Positions 18,234-28,112 of a stretch of 64,000 nt of DNA are shown piece by piece. The position numbers were made by a program, and so were the translations under genes. The notes beneath the pieces are model-generated. The model was not told the origin of the DNA. It ran no database searches and worked only from the letters and a program-made list of their open reading frames with translations. The stretch lies in contig NZ_CAJQOO010000008.1 of the NCBI RefSeq assembly GCF_905480005.1, positions 88,695 to 152,694 of the forward strand. Reading direction: 5' to 3'. The DNA comes from an uncultured Maricaulis sp. GTDB taxonomy: Bacteria > Pseudomonadota > Alphaproteobacteria > Caulobacterales > Maricaulaceae. Position 1 is the stretch's first letter; each line of letters opens with the position of its first letter.

Positions 18234-18539
18234 CTAATCCTTGGACAGAGCCGAGTCGACGCGCTCCTTGAGAACTTGCGACGGTTTGAACACCAGGACG
18301 CGGCGGGCCTCAATCGGCACCTCCACTCCGGTCTTCGGATTACGCCCTACGCGTCCACGCTTGTCCCGCAGAAGGAACGAGCCGAATGAGGAGAGTTTGA
18401 CCGACTCACCCTTGGCCAGCGTGTCCGACACCATGCCCAGCGCGGACTGAACAAGATCGGCTGATTCCTGACGTGAAAGGCCAACCTCTCGGTAGACCGA
18501 TTCCGCCAGATCTGCTCGCGTCAAGGTTTTGTCTGACAT
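18234..18539 (-). CDS. ihfA: Integration host factor subunit alpha
   Basis: About 101 residues of the HU/IHF family, starting at ATG 18539 ([20 protein letters not shown]). The beta-arm and signature region reads [25 protein letters not shown], containing the GRNPKTG motif and the intercalating Pro. IHF alpha pairs with IHF beta to bend DNA at promoters and recombination sites. The order after fabH and before merR supports the alpha-subunit call. Confidence 0.95.
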   Translation of the reverse strand: MSDKTLTRADLAESVYREVGLSRQESADLVQSALGMVSDTLAKGESVKLSSFGSFLLRDKRGRVGRNPKTGVEVPIEARRVLVFKPSQVLKERVDSALSKD

Positions 18540-18636
18540 AGCTATCCCCACAAAGACGATAGGAGGCTACGCCTCCAAAGCGGGTCAGGTCAACGCCAAG
18601 GTCTTGGTTAAGTGCAAGAAACCGGCGAATAAAAGA

Positions 18637-19614
18637 TCAATACCGCGCGAGCGCGGCGCCCCAGGTGAAGCCACCACCCAGCGCTTCCATCAAAACCAGG
18701 TCGCCCCGCTTGATGCGCCCGTCCTGGACCGCCCGATCGAAGGCAAGAGGAACCGAAGCCGCCGAGGTATTCCCGTGGTCGGCAACAGTGGATATGACTT
18801 TTTCCGTTGGAATTGAAAGCCTTCGCGCAACACCTTCAAGTATCCGCTGATTGGCCTGGTGGGGCACAAACCAGTCCACCTCCTCGATCGTGACGCCGGA
18901 ACGCTTGGCAATCGTGGTCATGGATTCGGCGATATTGGTGATGGCATGACGGAAGACCTGATTGCCCACCATGCGCAAATGACCCACCGTTCCGGTCGAG
19001 GACGGACCGCCATCAACATGGAGCAAATCCTTGAATCGGCCATCCGAGCGCAGATAAGTGCCCAGAATTCCCGAACGGTCGGCACCCTCATCCGTGTCAG
19101 CCGCCTGCAAGACCATCGCACCGGCGCCATCCCCGAAGAGCACGCAGGTCGAGCGGTCGGTCCAGTCGAGAATGCGCGACATGGTCTCGGCACCGACGAC
19201 CAGAGCCGTCTTCGCCTGACCGCGCGCCAGCATATTGTCCGCCATGGCAATGGCGTAGACAAAGCCGGTGCAGACGGCCTGGACATCAAACGCCGCCCCC
19301 CGGGTCGCGCCGAGGCGGGCCTGCAGCATGGTACCGACCGAGGGAAAGGTGAAATCCGGAGTCGTTGTGGCGACTACGATCAGGTCAAGATCGTCCGCCT
19401 CCAGCCCGGCATCTTCGAGCGCGCGGCGCGCAGCCCGCTCCGCCAGGTCACAGGTCGTGATGCCCTCACCGGCGATATGACGCTGACGGATACCCGTCCG
19501 CTCTCGGATCCAGGTGTCACTGGTATCGACCATGGCGGAGATTTCGTCATTGGTCAGGATCCGCTCGGGCAGATAGGAGCCGATACCGGCGATACGCGTA
19601 CTCAACTCGGTCAT
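18637..19614 (-). CDS. fabH: 3-oxoacyl-ACP synthase III (FabH)
   Basis: A 325-residue ketoacyl synthase III that condenses acetyl-CoA with malonyl-ACP to start fatty-acid synthesis. The catalytic Cys lies in FDVQAVCTGFVYAI near residue 115, the catalytic His in WFVPHQANQRI near residue 250, and the Asn in VADHGNTSAASVPLA near residue 280. Its ATG overlaps the plsX stop by four bases (ATGA), so the two are translationally coupled. Confidence 0.97.
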   Translation of the reverse strand: MTELSTRIAGIGSYLPERILTNDEISAMVDTSDTWIRERTGIRQRHIAGEGITTCDLAERAARRALEDAGLEADDLDLIVVATTTPDFTFPSVGTMLQARLGATRGAAFDVQAVCTGFVYAIAMADNMLARGQAKTALVVGAETMSRILDWTDRSTCVLFGDGAGAMVLQAADTDEGADRSGILGTYLRSDGRFKDLLHVDGGPSSTGTVGHLRMVGNQVFRHAITNIAESMTTIAKRSGVTIEEVDWFVPHQANQRILEGVARRLSIPTEKVISTVADHGNTSAASVPLAFDRAVQDGRIKRGDLVLMEALGGGFTWGAALARY

Positions 19615-20669
19615 GACGCTGCCACGACTTCCTGTTCTTCTTCAAAACTGGCGAATTTGTCGAGATTGGCGCGAATCTGGGCCATGAAATCGCTCTTCGC
19701 CATGACATAGGCCAAGCCGAGCGCCGAGGCGAAGCCCTCACCATCGGCGCCGCCATGCGACTTCACGACGATCCCCTTGAGGCCCAGCAGAACACCGCCA
19801 TTGATGTAGCGAGGATCCATCCTCTGACGCAGGCGTTCGAGCGCGCCCAGCGAGAGCAGACCGGCCGCGAGCTTGGCCAGCAGCGAGCTGGTCAGCGCCT
19901 CACGCACCCAGCCGGCAACAAGACGGGCCGTGCCTTCAGCCGTCTTCAACGCAATATTCCCGGTGAAACCATCAGTGACCACGACATCGATGCCGCCGGC
20001 CGAGATGTCATTGCCCTCGATGAAACCCTGATAGGCAATGTCGAGGCCCGATTTGCGGATCAGCTGATCCGCCTCGCGCACCGTGTCATTTCCCTTGAGT
20101 TCTTCCTGGCCGACATTCAGCAGACCGACAGACGGCGAGTCGCCGCCAAAGACCGCGCTGTGATAGGCCTCGCCCATGATTGCGAACTCAACCAGCTGGG
20201 TCGCACCGCACTGAACATTGGCGCCCACATCGAGCACAACCGTATGCCCTTTGGGCGTAGGCCAGTTCGCAGAAATCGCCGGACGGTGAACGCCCTTTTT
20301 CATGCGCAGGATGACCTTGCCGATCGCCATCAAGGCGCCGGTATTGCCCGAGGAGACGATCGCACCGGCCTCACCGGCCTTCACGCTCTGGATGGCATTC
20401 CACATCGAGGAGCCGCGCGCGCGCCGGACGGCTTCGCTCGGCTTGTCTGTCATCTGGACCAGCGTCTCCGTGTGTCGCAACTCGCATACGGCGGCGACTT
20501 TCGGATGCTTTTCCAGAAGCGGCGCGAGCAGCGCCTCATCACCGTGAAGCAGATAGTGCGCCTTGCGGTCCGGCCAGCGCTTGAGCGCATGGCCGATACC
20601 CTCGACGACCGCCTCGGGTCCGAGATCTCCGCCCATGGCGTCGACCGAAATCGTGGGGATAGCTGTCAT
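19611..20669 (-). CDS. plsX: Phosphate acyltransferase PlsX
   Basis: About 352 residues from ATG 20669, with the family start SVDAMGGDLGPEAVVEG. PlsX converts acyl-ACP to acyl-phosphate for the first step of phospholipid synthesis. Other marks are VSSGNTGALMAIGKVIL, RPAISANWPTPKG and DVVVTDGFTGNIALKTAEG. The track's longer version adds 25 N-terminal residues without family support. In many alphaproteobacteria a DUF177 (YceD) gene lies just upstream; here the cytochrome bc1 chaperone gene is next instead. Confidence 0.96.
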   Translation of the reverse strand: MTAIPTISVDAMGGDLGPEAVVEGIGHALKRWPDRKAHYLLHGDEALLAPLLEKHPKVAAVCELRHTETLVQMTDKPSEAVRRARGSSMWNAIQSVKAGEAGAIVSSGNTGALMAIGKVILRMKKGVHRPAISANWPTPKGHTVVLDVGANVQCGATQLVEFAIMGEAYHSAVFGGDSPSVGLLNVGQEELKGNDTVREADQLIRKSGLDIAYQGFIEGNDISAGGIDVVVTDGFTGNIALKTAEGTARLVAGWVREALTSSLLAKLAAGLLSLGALERLRQRMDPRYINGGVLLGLKGIVVKSHGGADGEGFASALGLAYVMAKSDFMAQIRANLDKFASFEEEQEVVAAS

Positions 20670-20765
20670 GAGTAGCGGTGCAATGTCCCTCGCAAAGGCG
20701 CGCTGCGCCGAAAGCCCGCGGAACTTAGCCCATGACTCTGGCAATGCAAGGCAGCAAGACGGCGA

Positions 20766-21299
20766 TCAGATCGCCGGAAAGGCTGGCGACGCCCCGGCGA
20801 TCAACGCTGCCCCACCCTGTGCCCGCAGGGCTTCAAGTGCCGAGTTGACGTATAGGGCAAGGGCTGGCGCGCGCGCATCATCCGCCTCAGCGCTGAAAAC
20901 ATTGCGCGACAGCACAGCCTGCAATTCATCTGCCTGGTCCTGGCTGGCCGCTTCGCGCAGTGCTTCGGCCCGACCATAAAAGCCCTCCGCCATGAAGCGG
21001 ATCTTCTTGCCAACGCCTGAGTCGCCCACACCCATTTCGCGCATCGCAGCATCAAAATCATCGAACATGGTGTCAAAGAGCGCCTGGCTGAGACGCGCTG
21101 AATCATCACCGTCCTGCGTTTTCAGGGCCAGCACCACCAGGGCGCAATGCAGGATGATCATCTCGAAACGGCCTTCAACCGTGTCCGGAACTCCCAGCCT
21201 GGCATAGAAATCCGGCGTGCGGGCAGCCGTCACGACATCGCGATAAAGCGCTTCGGCGCGTAGTTTTTCCGGCTTTCGGCCGAAAAGACGGTTCAACAT
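20766..21299 (-). CDS. Ubiquinol-cytochrome c chaperone (CBP3-like)
   Basis: A 177-residue protein of the ubiquinol-cytochrome c chaperone family, the bacterial relatives of mitochondrial CBP3, which assists assembly of cytochrome b into complex III. Family features include YRDVVTAARTPDFYARLGVPDTVEGRFEMIILHCALVV at the N terminus, FDTMFDDFDAAMREMGVGD in the middle and the GKKIRFMAEGFYGRAEAL segment. It is divergent from bamE and lies about 100 bases upstream of plsX on the same strand. The function is inferred from the family. Confidence 0.85.
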   Translation of the reverse strand: MLNRLFGRKPEKLRAEALYRDVVTAARTPDFYARLGVPDTVEGRFEMIILHCALVVLALKTQDGDDSARLSQALFDTMFDDFDAAMREMGVGDSGVGKKIRFMAEGFYGRAEALREAASQDQADELQAVLSRNVFSAEADDARAPALALYVNSALEALRAQGGAALIAGASPAFPAI

Positions 21300-21416
21300 G
21301 CGATCCGCTCTCCCAAGAATTGGCGCTTGAAGCTAAGCTCGCCCTTGGTTAGGTCAAGACAGCGCCGCACGCGTCATCACGTCGCGCGTGGCAGACCCAT
21401 CTCGCAGGAGTTCCTG

Positions 21417-21911
21417 ATGAAGCGTCGCGTTAGCCTTACAGTCCTGATTGCCGCTTGCGCGATCGGCGCATCGGCCTGCAATCCGGTCCTTCGATCGCAC
21501 GGCTATCGCTACACCACACAGGACGTGCCCGAAATCCTGGTCGCCGAAGACACCGAATCTTCTGTGTTGTCGCGCCTCGGCAATCCGTCAACACGTGGAA
21601 CGTTCGAGGATAATACCTGGTATTATATCTCCGCGACCCGCGAGAGCCTGGCCTATCTCCGGCCGGCGACACGTGACCGCCGCATCATCGCCGTCACCTT
21701 CGACGATAATGGCGTGGTCTCCGAAGTCTCCGAATACGGGCTGGAAGACGGCCGCGTGGTTGCCTATGCCGACCGCGAAACACCGACACGGGGTCGCGAA
21801 CTGACCTTCCTTGAACAGCTTCTCGGCAATGTCGGGCGCCTGCCCTCCGAACAATTCGGTGGCGAGCAGAACCTGCCCGGCGGCGCTGGCGGTCCACGCC
21901 GCGACCAGTAG
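21417..21911 (+). CDS. bamE: Outer-membrane assembly lipoprotein BamE (SmpA/OmlA)
   Basis: About 164 residues from the ATG at 21417, behind AGGAG; the track's start 30 codons upstream has no such site. The signal ends in the lipobox GASAC. The mature part has the BamE pattern: VLSRLGNPSTRGTFEDNTWYYI, then RIIAVTFDDNGVVSEVSEYGLEDG. BamE is an accessory lipoprotein of the BAM complex, which inserts beta-barrel proteins into the outer membrane. The C terminus is a Gly/Arg-rich tail. A good terminator follows. Confidence 0.93.
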   Translation: MKRRVSLTVLIAACAIGASACNPVLRSHGYRYTTQDVPEILVAEDTESSVLSRLGNPSTRGTFEDNTWYYISATRESLAYLRPATRDRRIIAVTFDDNGVVSEVSEYGLEDGRVVAYADRETPTRGRELTFLEQLLGNVGRLPSEQFGGEQNLPGGAGGPRRDQ

Positions 21912-21934
21912 AGGCGACCAGTATCGCAAAACCC

Positions 21935-21967
21935 AAAGAGCCCTGGTTCACGGACCGGGGCTTTTTT
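21935..21967 (+). terminator. Rho-independent terminator of bamE
   Basis: An imperfect stem (AAGAGCCCTGGT with ACCGGGGCTTTT) closes a six-base loop and is followed by a run of T on the plus strand, about 25 bases past the bamE stop. Confidence 0.85.
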
Positions 21968-22191
21968 GTGCGCGGCGCTCGCTGTGGGCCAACAAAGCGC
22001 GCCCACTCCGCCACGGCCCGCCCGACCTTTTCCTCCGGGAGACGATGCCCTGAAGGGCTGTGTGAGGGGGATTGTTTCCGCGCTCGTGGGCAGTTGCCGG
22101 CCGCCTTGACCCACGACAAGGCGGCGGGCCGGGCGGCCACCGCAAACCCGTCGTACAAGGATCGATCGCGCGGCGCAGAGCGGACAAAAAA

Positions 22192-22220
22192 AAGAGCCCC
22201 GGCCAAAGGCCGGAGCTCTT
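22192..22220 (-). terminator. Rho-independent terminator of hppA
   Basis: A 13-bp stem with one mismatch (AAGAGCTCCGGCC on the minus strand) closes a three-base loop and is followed by a run of eight T on the minus strand, about 25 bases past the hppA stop. Confidence 0.88.
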
Positions 22221-22242
22221 CCAGGATCAGGTGTGATCCTGC

Positions 22243-24336
22243 CTAGTGGGCCAGGACGGCCAACAGAAGCAGGGCCACGATATTCGTGATCTTGATCATC
22301 GGGTTCACGGCGGGTCCGGCAGTGTCCTTGTAGGGATCACCAACCGTATCGCCGGTCACGGAAGCCTTGTGAGCTTCCGAGCCCTTGCCGCCATGATGGC
22401 CGTCTTCGATATACTTCTTGGCATTGTCCCAGGCACCGCCACCGACGGTCATGGAAACGGCCACGAAGAGACCATTGACGATCACGCCCAGCAGCATCGC
22501 ACCAACCGCAGCCAGGGCTTCCGCCTGACCGGCGATCGCATTGATCGCAAAGTAGAGCACGATCGGAGACAGGACGGGCAGAAGCGATGGCACGATCATT
22601 TCGCGGATCGCCGCCTTGGTCAGGATGTCCACGGCGCGGCCATAATCCGGCTTCGCCTTATACTCCATGATACCCGGGATCTCCTTGAACTGACGCCGCA
22701 CTTCGGCAACCACGGCGGTGGCCGCACGGCCCACGGCCATCATGGACATGCCGCCGAAGAGATATGGCAGCAGACCACCGAAGAGCAGGCCGACGATCAC
22801 ATACGGGTTCTCGAGCGAGAAGTTCGGCTCAATCCCCAGCAGGTGTTCGACATCCGTCGTGTAGGCCGCAAACAGGACCAGGGCGCCAAGACCGGCCGAA
22901 CCGATCGCATAGCCCTTGGTGACCGCCTTGGTGGTGTTGCCCACCGCATCAAGCGTGTCGGTCGTATTGCGGACGCTCTCGTCGAGACCCGCCATTTCAG
23001 CAATGCCACCCGCATTGTCCGTCACCGGACCGAAGGCATCGAGGGCCACGATCAAACCGGCCAGGGCCAGCATGGTCGTCACCGAGATGGCAATCCCGAA
23101 CAGGCCTGCCAGGGCATAGGTACCCAGAATGCCACCAATGATGATCAGGGCTGGCAGCGCTGTCGATTCCAGCGAGACCGCGAGACCCTGGATGACATTC
23201 GTGCCATGCCCGGACTCCGAGGCCAGAGCCACCGACTTCACCGGGCGATAGGCCGTCCCGGTATAGTATTCGGTGACCCAGATGATCGCTGCCGTGACGA
23301 TCAGGCCGATCAGGCCGGACCAGAACAGGTTCATCCCGGTGATCATCTTGCCGTTCACTTCGGCGATATCACCCATGCCGATGGTGTAATCGGTCACGAA
23401 GTAGAGCGCACCGATCGACAGGACACCGGCAACGATGAGGCCCTTGTAGAGCGCGCCCATCACATTGGTGCCCTTGCCCAGGCTCACGAAGAAGGTGCCG
23501 ATGATCGAGGTCACGATACAGGCCGAGGCGATCATGAGCGGATAGAGCACCATCGTGGTCGCCAGACCGCCGGAGAAGAAGATCGCCGCCAGCACCATGG
23601 TCGCAACCACAGTCACGGCATAGGTCTCGAACAGGTCAGCCGCCATGCCGGCACAATCACCGACATTGTCGCCGACATTGTCAGCGATGGTGGCCGGATT
23701 GCGCGGATCATCCTCGGGAATGCCGGCTTCGATCTTGCCGACCATGTCGCCGCCGACATCCGCACCCTTGGTGAAGATACCGCCGCCGAGACGGGCGAAA
23801 ATCGAGATCAGGGAGGCACCGAAGCCCAGAGCGACCAGGGAATCGATGATGATCCGCCCGGTGTCTTCGCTTCCGAGGACCAGGCCCATCGGACCGGTCA
23901 GTACCCAGTAGTAACCCGCCACACCCAGCAGGGCGAGACCGGCAACCAGCATCCCGGTGATGGCACCCGACCGGAAAGCCACGGCCAGGCCGGCCCCTAG
24001 GCTCGTACTGGCAGCCTGGGTCGTGCGCACATTGGCGCGGACCGAGATCAGCATGCCGATAAATCCGGCCGCGCCGGACAGAATGGCACCGATGGCAAAG
24101 CCGAGCGCGACCTGCCAGCCGAGGAAGACGGCGATCAGGATACAGACGACGACGCCGACGATGGCGATGGTGGTATATTGACGTTTAAGGTAGGCGTTTG
24201 CGCCTTCCTGAATGGCCGATGCGATCTCTTGCATCTTCTCCGTGCCTGCGCTCGCACCCATCAGACGTTGGGTCTGAACGACCCCGTAGATGATGGCGAG
24301 AACAGCTGCCGCAATGGCCAAAAAAAGCATGTTCAT
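22243..24336 (-). CDS. hppA: Membrane-bound proton-pumping pyrophosphatase, K+-independent type
   Basis: About 697 residues with some 16 membrane segments. It hydrolyses pyrophosphate and pumps H+ across the inner membrane. The catalytic loop [20 protein letters not shown] is near residue 190, followed by [18 protein letters not shown], with later motifs [16 protein letters not shown] and [14 protein letters not shown]. In the GNTTKA segment the diagnostic position is Lys rather than Ala, which in this family marks the K+-independent H+-pumping group. I start at [13 protein letters not shown] (24336); the track adds 49 unlikely residues. A terminator follows. Confidence 0.96.
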   Translation of the reverse strand: MNMLFLAIAAAVLAIIYGVVQTQRLMGASAGTEKMQEIASAIQEGANAYLKRQYTTIAIVGVVVCILIAVFLGWQVALGFAIGAILSGAAGFIGMLISVRANVRTTQAASTSLGAGLAVAFRSGAITGMLVAGLALLGVAGYYWVLTGPMGLVLGSEDTGRIIIDSLVALGFGASLISIFARLGGGIFTKGADVGGDMVGKIEAGIPEDDPRNPATIADNVGDNVGDCAGMAADLFETYAVTVVATMVLAAIFFSGGLATTMVLYPLMIASACIVTSIIGTFFVSLGKGTNVMGALYKGLIVAGVLSIGALYFVTDYTIGMGDIAEVNGKMITGMNLFWSGLIGLIVTAAIIWVTEYYTGTAYRPVKSVALASESGHGTNVIQGLAVSLESTALPALIIIGGILGTYALAGLFGIAISVTTMLALAGLIVALDAFGPVTDNAGGIAEMAGLDESVRNTTDTLDAVGNTTKAVTKGYAIGSAGLGALVLFAAYTTDVEHLLGIEPNFSLENPYVIVGLLFGGLLPYLFGGMSMMAVGRAATAVVAEVRRQFKEIPGIMEYKAKPDYGRAVDILTKAAIREMIVPSLLPVLSPIVLYFAINAIAGQAEALAAVGAMLLGVIVNGLFVAVSMTVGGGAWDNAKKYIEDGHHGGKGSEAHKASVTGDTVGDPYKDTAGPAVNPMIKITNIVALLLLAVLAH

Positions 24337-24535
24337 GGCTTCCAGCCCCGTTTGTTCACTTCGTTGTGGTCTCGGAAGGAATACGGGAAAGCATGCGCGT
24401 GTGACCACGCCGACCTTAGACAACTCCCCCGCTTTTATTCTTATTGTTGGGGAGACTATGCCCAAAGCATTGGGGCGGTGCAATACGCACTCTTTACCAA
24501 GTCAAAACATTGACTTGCTGCACTGCAATATAGTT

Positions 24536-25057
24536 TTATCGACGAAAGAGCCGGGTATCAGCCTGGCGAATCTCGATGCGCTCGATGGCACTCGGTCCAT
24601 AGTGCTCGCCAAGCGCTGCCTGCCAGACTTCCACGGCACGCTCGGTATCGAGCGCAGAGCCTTCCTCATTCGACACCGACGTGCGGAAAGCCGCCCTCAC
24701 CGCAGCGTCGAGTGCGTAGTGGGCATCCTCGCGAATATCCCAGACATTGTGTCCGGTCGCCACGCGAACGCGGATTTGCACATAGGCATAACCCGTCAGA
24801 TGGCCTTGGGTCGACAAGGGCGCGACCACGGTCGGCATGGTGAAGCTGCGCGGATCGTCTTCTTCATCCTCGGCTTCTTCCTCATCATCCTCATCCGACC
24901 CGGCGAGATTGAAGATGGTCAGGAAGCGATTGCCGCGACCGCCCGCATCACCCGATCCATCGCCCGACTCCGCCGGCGGTGCCATCAGGGCATGGGCGGG
25001 CATCGGGATCAGCGATACCAGAAAGATTGCAGCCACTCGGGCGAAGACATTACGCAT
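24536..25057 (-). CDS. Exported acidic protein of unknown function
   Basis: A 173-residue protein with a signal peptide (RNVFARVAAIFLVSLIPMPAHA, cleavage near residue 23). It has a Gly/Ser-rich linker, an extreme acidic run SDEDDEEEAEDEEDD near residue 55, and a folded-looking C-terminal domain starting TMPTVVAPLSTQGHLTGYAYV. The VAPL...G.LTGY.YV.I.V pattern faintly recalls FliL-like periplasmic domains, but I would not assign it. It follows thiL by 39 bases on the same strand and may be the last gene of the glyA-thiL operon. Confidence 0.72.
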   Translation of the reverse strand: MRNVFARVAAIFLVSLIPMPAHALMAPPAESGDGSGDAGGRGNRFLTIFNLAGSDEDDEEEAEDEEDDPRSFTMPTVVAPLSTQGHLTGYAYVQIRVRVATGHNVWDIREDAHYALDAAVRAAFRTSVSNEEGSALDTERAVEVWQAALGEHYGPSAIERIEIRQADTRLFRR

Positions 25058-25096
25058 GAAAGCCTCTCAGTCATTGCAGAGACTGACAGCTTTGCC

Positions 25097-26062
25097 TCAA
25101 AAATGCGTAAACCCGGCCCGCTGCGGCGCCAGCGACGCGCCGCTCGCGTCGCGCAGACATATCCCGGCATCCCCGGTAACCGAACCAATGCGGGTCAGGG
25201 CGAGACCGAGCATGTCACTGATCGCGCCGATCCGGTCCCGCGCGCCGACCGGAGCCGTGAAGGCCAACTCGTAATCATCGCCCCCTGCGAGCAGGCGATG
25301 GACATCGCCGTCCGGCGATGCGCGCCAGGCCTTGCCAGCCCTCGACAAGGGTACCGCTTCGATCTCGATTTCGAGCCCGCAATCGCTCGCCCGGGCAATA
25401 TGGCCAAGATCGGCGACCAGACCGTCAGAGATATCTATCGCGCTGCTGGCCAGTCCGCGAAGCGCCTCACCCAGCGCCAGGCGCGGCTCCGGTGCGGTAT
25501 AGCGCATCAGGCAATCCGCTAGGGCTGGTGCCCCCGATTGCGCCGCCATGAGACCAAGATATCCGTCGCCGATCTGTCCGGAGACCCAGACATCCTCGCC
25601 GACCTCCGCGCCTGTGCGGGTCACGGCCTGGCCGACCGGGACAGCGCCGACAAGCGTCAGGCTGATCGTGAGCGGCCCGGGCGTCACCGTGGTGTCACCG
25701 CCGACAAGCGTCAGACCGAAGCGGGCCTGGTCGCGCTGCAGGGCAGCCAGGAAGGCTTCTCGCCACGCGGCGGCGAGCGAGCCTGGCCAGGACAGGGCCG
25801 CCAGATAGTGGCGCGGCGACGCCCCCATTGCCGCCAGATCGGAGAGATTGCTCCGCAAGGCACGCCGGGCGACGGTTTCCGGCTTGTCACTGTCGCGAAA
25901 ATGCACGCCCGTGATCAGGGTATCGCAGGCGAGCACGAGGCTCTCTCCCGGATTCGGGTCCAGCAGGGCCGCATCATCGGCGAGGCCGAGGGCGACGGGA
26001 TCGCCTTCACTCAGCGGCAGGAGATGCCGCCGGATGAAGTCGAATTCGCCGTCACCGGCCAT
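25097..26062 (-). CDS. thiL: Thiamine-monophosphate kinase
   Basis: A 321-residue kinase that phosphorylates thiamine monophosphate to the active diphosphate cofactor. Family marks are GLADDAALL near residue 27, LACDTLITGVHF, ALRSNLSDLAAMGASPRHYL near residue 70, LVGGDTTVTPGPLTISLT, and AIDISDGLVADLGHIA near residue 210 with GGDDYELAFT after it. It follows nusB by three bases in the riboflavin/thiamine operon. Confidence 0.95.
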   Translation of the reverse strand: MAGDGEFDFIRRHLLPLSEGDPVALGLADDAALLDPNPGESLVLACDTLITGVHFRDSDKPETVARRALRSNLSDLAAMGASPRHYLAALSWPGSLAAAWREAFLAALQRDQARFGLTLVGGDTTVTPGPLTISLTLVGAVPVGQAVTRTGAEVGEDVWVSGQIGDGYLGLMAAQSGAPALADCLMRYTAPEPRLALGEALRGLASSAIDISDGLVADLGHIARASDCGLEIEIEAVPLSRAGKAWRASPDGDVHRLLAGGDDYELAFTAPVGARDRIGAISDMLGLALTRIGSVTGDAGICLRDASGASLAPQRAGFTHF

Positions 26063-26065
26063 GGC

Positions 26066-26554
26066 TCAGAATTCGTCCGGGCGGGCGTCGCGGGCGGCGC
26101 GATCGAAAGCCGCATTGATGAATTTCGGCTCGGACCCTTCGAAGAAGGCATTGGCGATCTCGATGTATTCATCGATCACCACACGCGCCGGCACATCCTT
26201 GCGATGCATCAGCTCGAATCCCCCGACGCGGAGGATGGCGCGCACGGTCGAGTCGAGGCGTTCCAGCCGCCAGCCTTCAGCCAGCAATGCGTCCATCGCC
26301 GGGTCGACCCGGGCCTGCATCTCGACAACACCGCTCACCAGGCTTTCGAAGAAATCCTCGTCGGCCTCGACATAATCAGGCGCTTCGTGATCGCCACCGA
26401 AACGATGATCGCGGAATTCCCGGATAACCGCCGCCGCGCCCTGCCCGCTGATCTCCATCTGATAGAGCGCCTGAACGGCAGAGAGGCGTGCAGCCCGACG
26501 GAGACGGGCCCGGTTTTCCGATGTGGATTCCTTGCTGGCTGCAGCCATGATCAT
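26066..26554 (-). CDS. nusB: Transcription antitermination factor NusB
   Basis: A 162-residue all-helical RNA-binding protein that joins NusE (S10) in rRNA antitermination. The start region RRAARLSAVQALYQMEISG is typical, as are LLAEGWRLERLDSTVRAILRVGGFELM and VVIDEYIEIANAFFEGSEPKFINAAFD near the C terminus. Its ATG overlaps the ribH stop by four bases. The ribH-nusB-thiL order is widespread in proteobacteria. Confidence 0.96.
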   Translation of the reverse strand: MIMAAASKESTSENRARLRRAARLSAVQALYQMEISGQGAAAVIREFRDHRFGGDHEAPDYVEADEDFFESLVSGVVEMQARVDPAMDALLAEGWRLERLDSTVRAILRVGGFELMHRKDVPARVVIDEYIEIANAFFEGSEPKFINAAFDRAARDARPDEF

Positions 26555-26979
26555 GCGCTCCTGAAGCGGTTGCGCAGCTCGATCAGCATCATCGCCGCAT
26601 TGGCTGCATCCGCGCCTTTATTATTGTCGATGGCGCGCTTCAAGGCCTGGGCGCGGTTCTCCACGGTCAGAATACCATTGCCGACAGGGATGGCCCGAAG
26701 GTTCAAATCCATGATTCCACGCGCCGATTCACCGCAGACATAGTCATAGTGCGAGGTCTCGCCACGAATGACACAACCCAGCGCGACATAGCCGTCATAG
26801 CCGGCTCCGGCCTTTTCGGCCTGGGCAATCGTGCCGGGGATTTCCAGCGCACCGGGGACTTCCACAATGTCAAAGGCAAAGCCCTTGGCCTCGATGGCTT
26901 CGCGCGCCCCCTTGATCAGGGCGTCAGCGATGTCGCGGTAGAATGTCCCCGCAATGATCAGGTATTTCGGCGCGCTCAT
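26551..26979 (-). CDS. ribH: 6,7-dimethyl-8-ribityllumazine synthase
   Basis: A 142-residue lumazine synthase that joins the pyrimidine intermediate with 3,4-dihydroxy-2-butanone 4-phosphate in the penultimate step of riboflavin synthesis. Visible marks are VEVPGALEIPGTIAQAEK near residue 40, VALGCVIRGETSHYDYVC near residue 65 (catalytic His), and IPVGNGILTVENRAQALKRA. It overlaps both neighbours by four bases. Confidence 0.96.
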   Translation of the reverse strand: MSAPKYLIIAGTFYRDIADALIKGAREAIEAKGFAFDIVEVPGALEIPGTIAQAEKAGAGYDGYVALGCVIRGETSHYDYVCGESARGIMDLNLRAIPVGNGILTVENRAQALKRAIDNNKGADAANAAMMLIELRNRFRSA

Positions 26980-28109
26980 GCGTCACCCTCCGGAAAATGC
27001 CGCTCTTCGCGGATAGACAGACCATAGCCCTCAAGGCCGACAATTGTCTGCGGCTTGGTGGTCAGAAGAATCATGTCGCGCACGCCGAGGTCCAGCAGGA
27101 TCTGCGCGCCGACGCCATACTCGCGCAGGCGGCGGGCCTCGCGCTCGTCCTGAGGCAGGCAGGGATGGGCACCAAGGCGCTCAATGATCGCGGTATGCGA
27201 GGTTTCCCGGATAAAGACCATGACGGCCGGGCCGTCGGCCTCGGAAATCGCTCGGATCCCGGCTTCGACCTTCTCGCCACGCGGACCGCTTTCATGGAGG
27301 ACATCATCAACAAAGCTGACCTTGTGCATGCGCACAGTGGTCGCTTCACCGGCATTGGGCTCACCCTTCACCAAGGCGACATGCTCGGAACCATCCAGCG
27401 TATTGCGGAACACGACCAGTTTGAACGGACCGCCCAATTGGGACGTAAACTCGCTCTCGAGACGCCGTTCGATGAAGCGGTCATTCTTGCGACGATAGGC
27501 GATCAGGTCGGCAATCGTGCCGATCTTCAACCCGTGCAGCTGGGCAAAGGCGACCAGGTCAGGCAGGCGCGCCATTGACCCGTCTTCATTCATGATCTCG
27601 CAGATCACGCCGGACGAACCGGCGCCGGCCAGGCGGGCCACATCGACAGAGGCCTCGGTATGACCGGCCCGGACCAGCACGCCGCCATCGCGGGCGACAA
27701 GCGGAAAGACATGGCCCGGTGTGGCAATGTCTTCAGCGCCCTTGGACGGATCCGTCGCCACTTCGATCGTGCGGGCCCGGTCATGGGCTGAAATGCCGGT
27801 GGTGACACCCTCGCGCGCCTCGATCGAGGTCGTGAACGCGGTCTGGTGACGCGAGCGGTTATCGCTCGCCATCAGTTTCAGATCGAGCTGGGTGACGCGT
27901 TCCTGGCTCATCGCCAGGCAAATCAGGCCGCGCCCGTGCTTGGCCATGAAATTGACCGCATCGGGGGTGGCGAACTTGGCCGGGATGACCAGGTCGCCTT
28001 CATTCTCGCGGTCCTCGGCGTCGACAAGGATGAACATGCGCCCATTGCGCGCATCCTCGATAACGTCCTCGATGGGGGAAAGTGGGATGTCGCTCACGCG
28101 CGTCTCCAA
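26976..28109 (-). CDS. ribB: RibB (DHBP synthase) fused to a degenerate GTP cyclohydrolase II domain
   Basis: A 377-residue two-domain protein. Residues about 8-210 form 3,4-dihydroxy-2-butanone 4-phosphate synthase, with [39 protein letters not shown] and [26 protein letters not shown] intact. Residues about 215-370 resemble GTP cyclohydrolase II, but where the zinc-binding Cys cluster should be (CLTGDVFGSLRCDCG in active enzymes) the sequence reads [17 protein letters not shown], with no Cys. That domain is therefore probably inactive as a cyclohydrolase. Similar degenerate domains are known in alphaproteobacteria. It lies between ribE and ribH in the operon. Confidence 0.93.
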   Translation of the reverse strand: METRVSDIPLSPIEDVIEDARNGRMFILVDAEDRENEGDLVIPAKFATPDAVNFMAKHGRGLICLAMSQERVTQLDLKLMASDNRSRHQTAFTTSIEAREGVTTGISAHDRARTIEVATDPSKGAEDIATPGHVFPLVARDGGVLVRAGHTEASVDVARLAGAGSSGVICEIMNEDGSMARLPDLVAFAQLHGLKIGTIADLIAYRRKNDRFIERRLESEFTSQLGGPFKLVVFRNTLDGSEHVALVKGEPNAGEATTVRMHKVSFVDDVLHESGPRGEKVEAGIRAISEADGPAVMVFIRETSHTAIIERLGAHPCLPQDEREARRLREYGVGAQILLDLGVRDMILLTTKPQTIVGLEGYGLSIREERHFPEGDA

Positions 28110-28112
28110 ATA

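Larger units (their letters stand above)
21912..22242. other. Intergenic stretch between bamE and hppA, holding two terminators
   Basis: The two convergent genes are separated by about 330 bases. A hairpin with a T-run lies near each gene (listed separately). The roughly 220 bases between the hairpins show no convincing gene; frames crossing it on both strands run through the hairpins and resemble nothing known. A small RNA cannot be excluded. Confidence 0.5.

Noticed and set aside
22246-24000. 584-codon open frame opposite hppA
   Set aside because: His- and Asp-rich translation typical of the antisense of a membrane protein; no domain or ribosome site.
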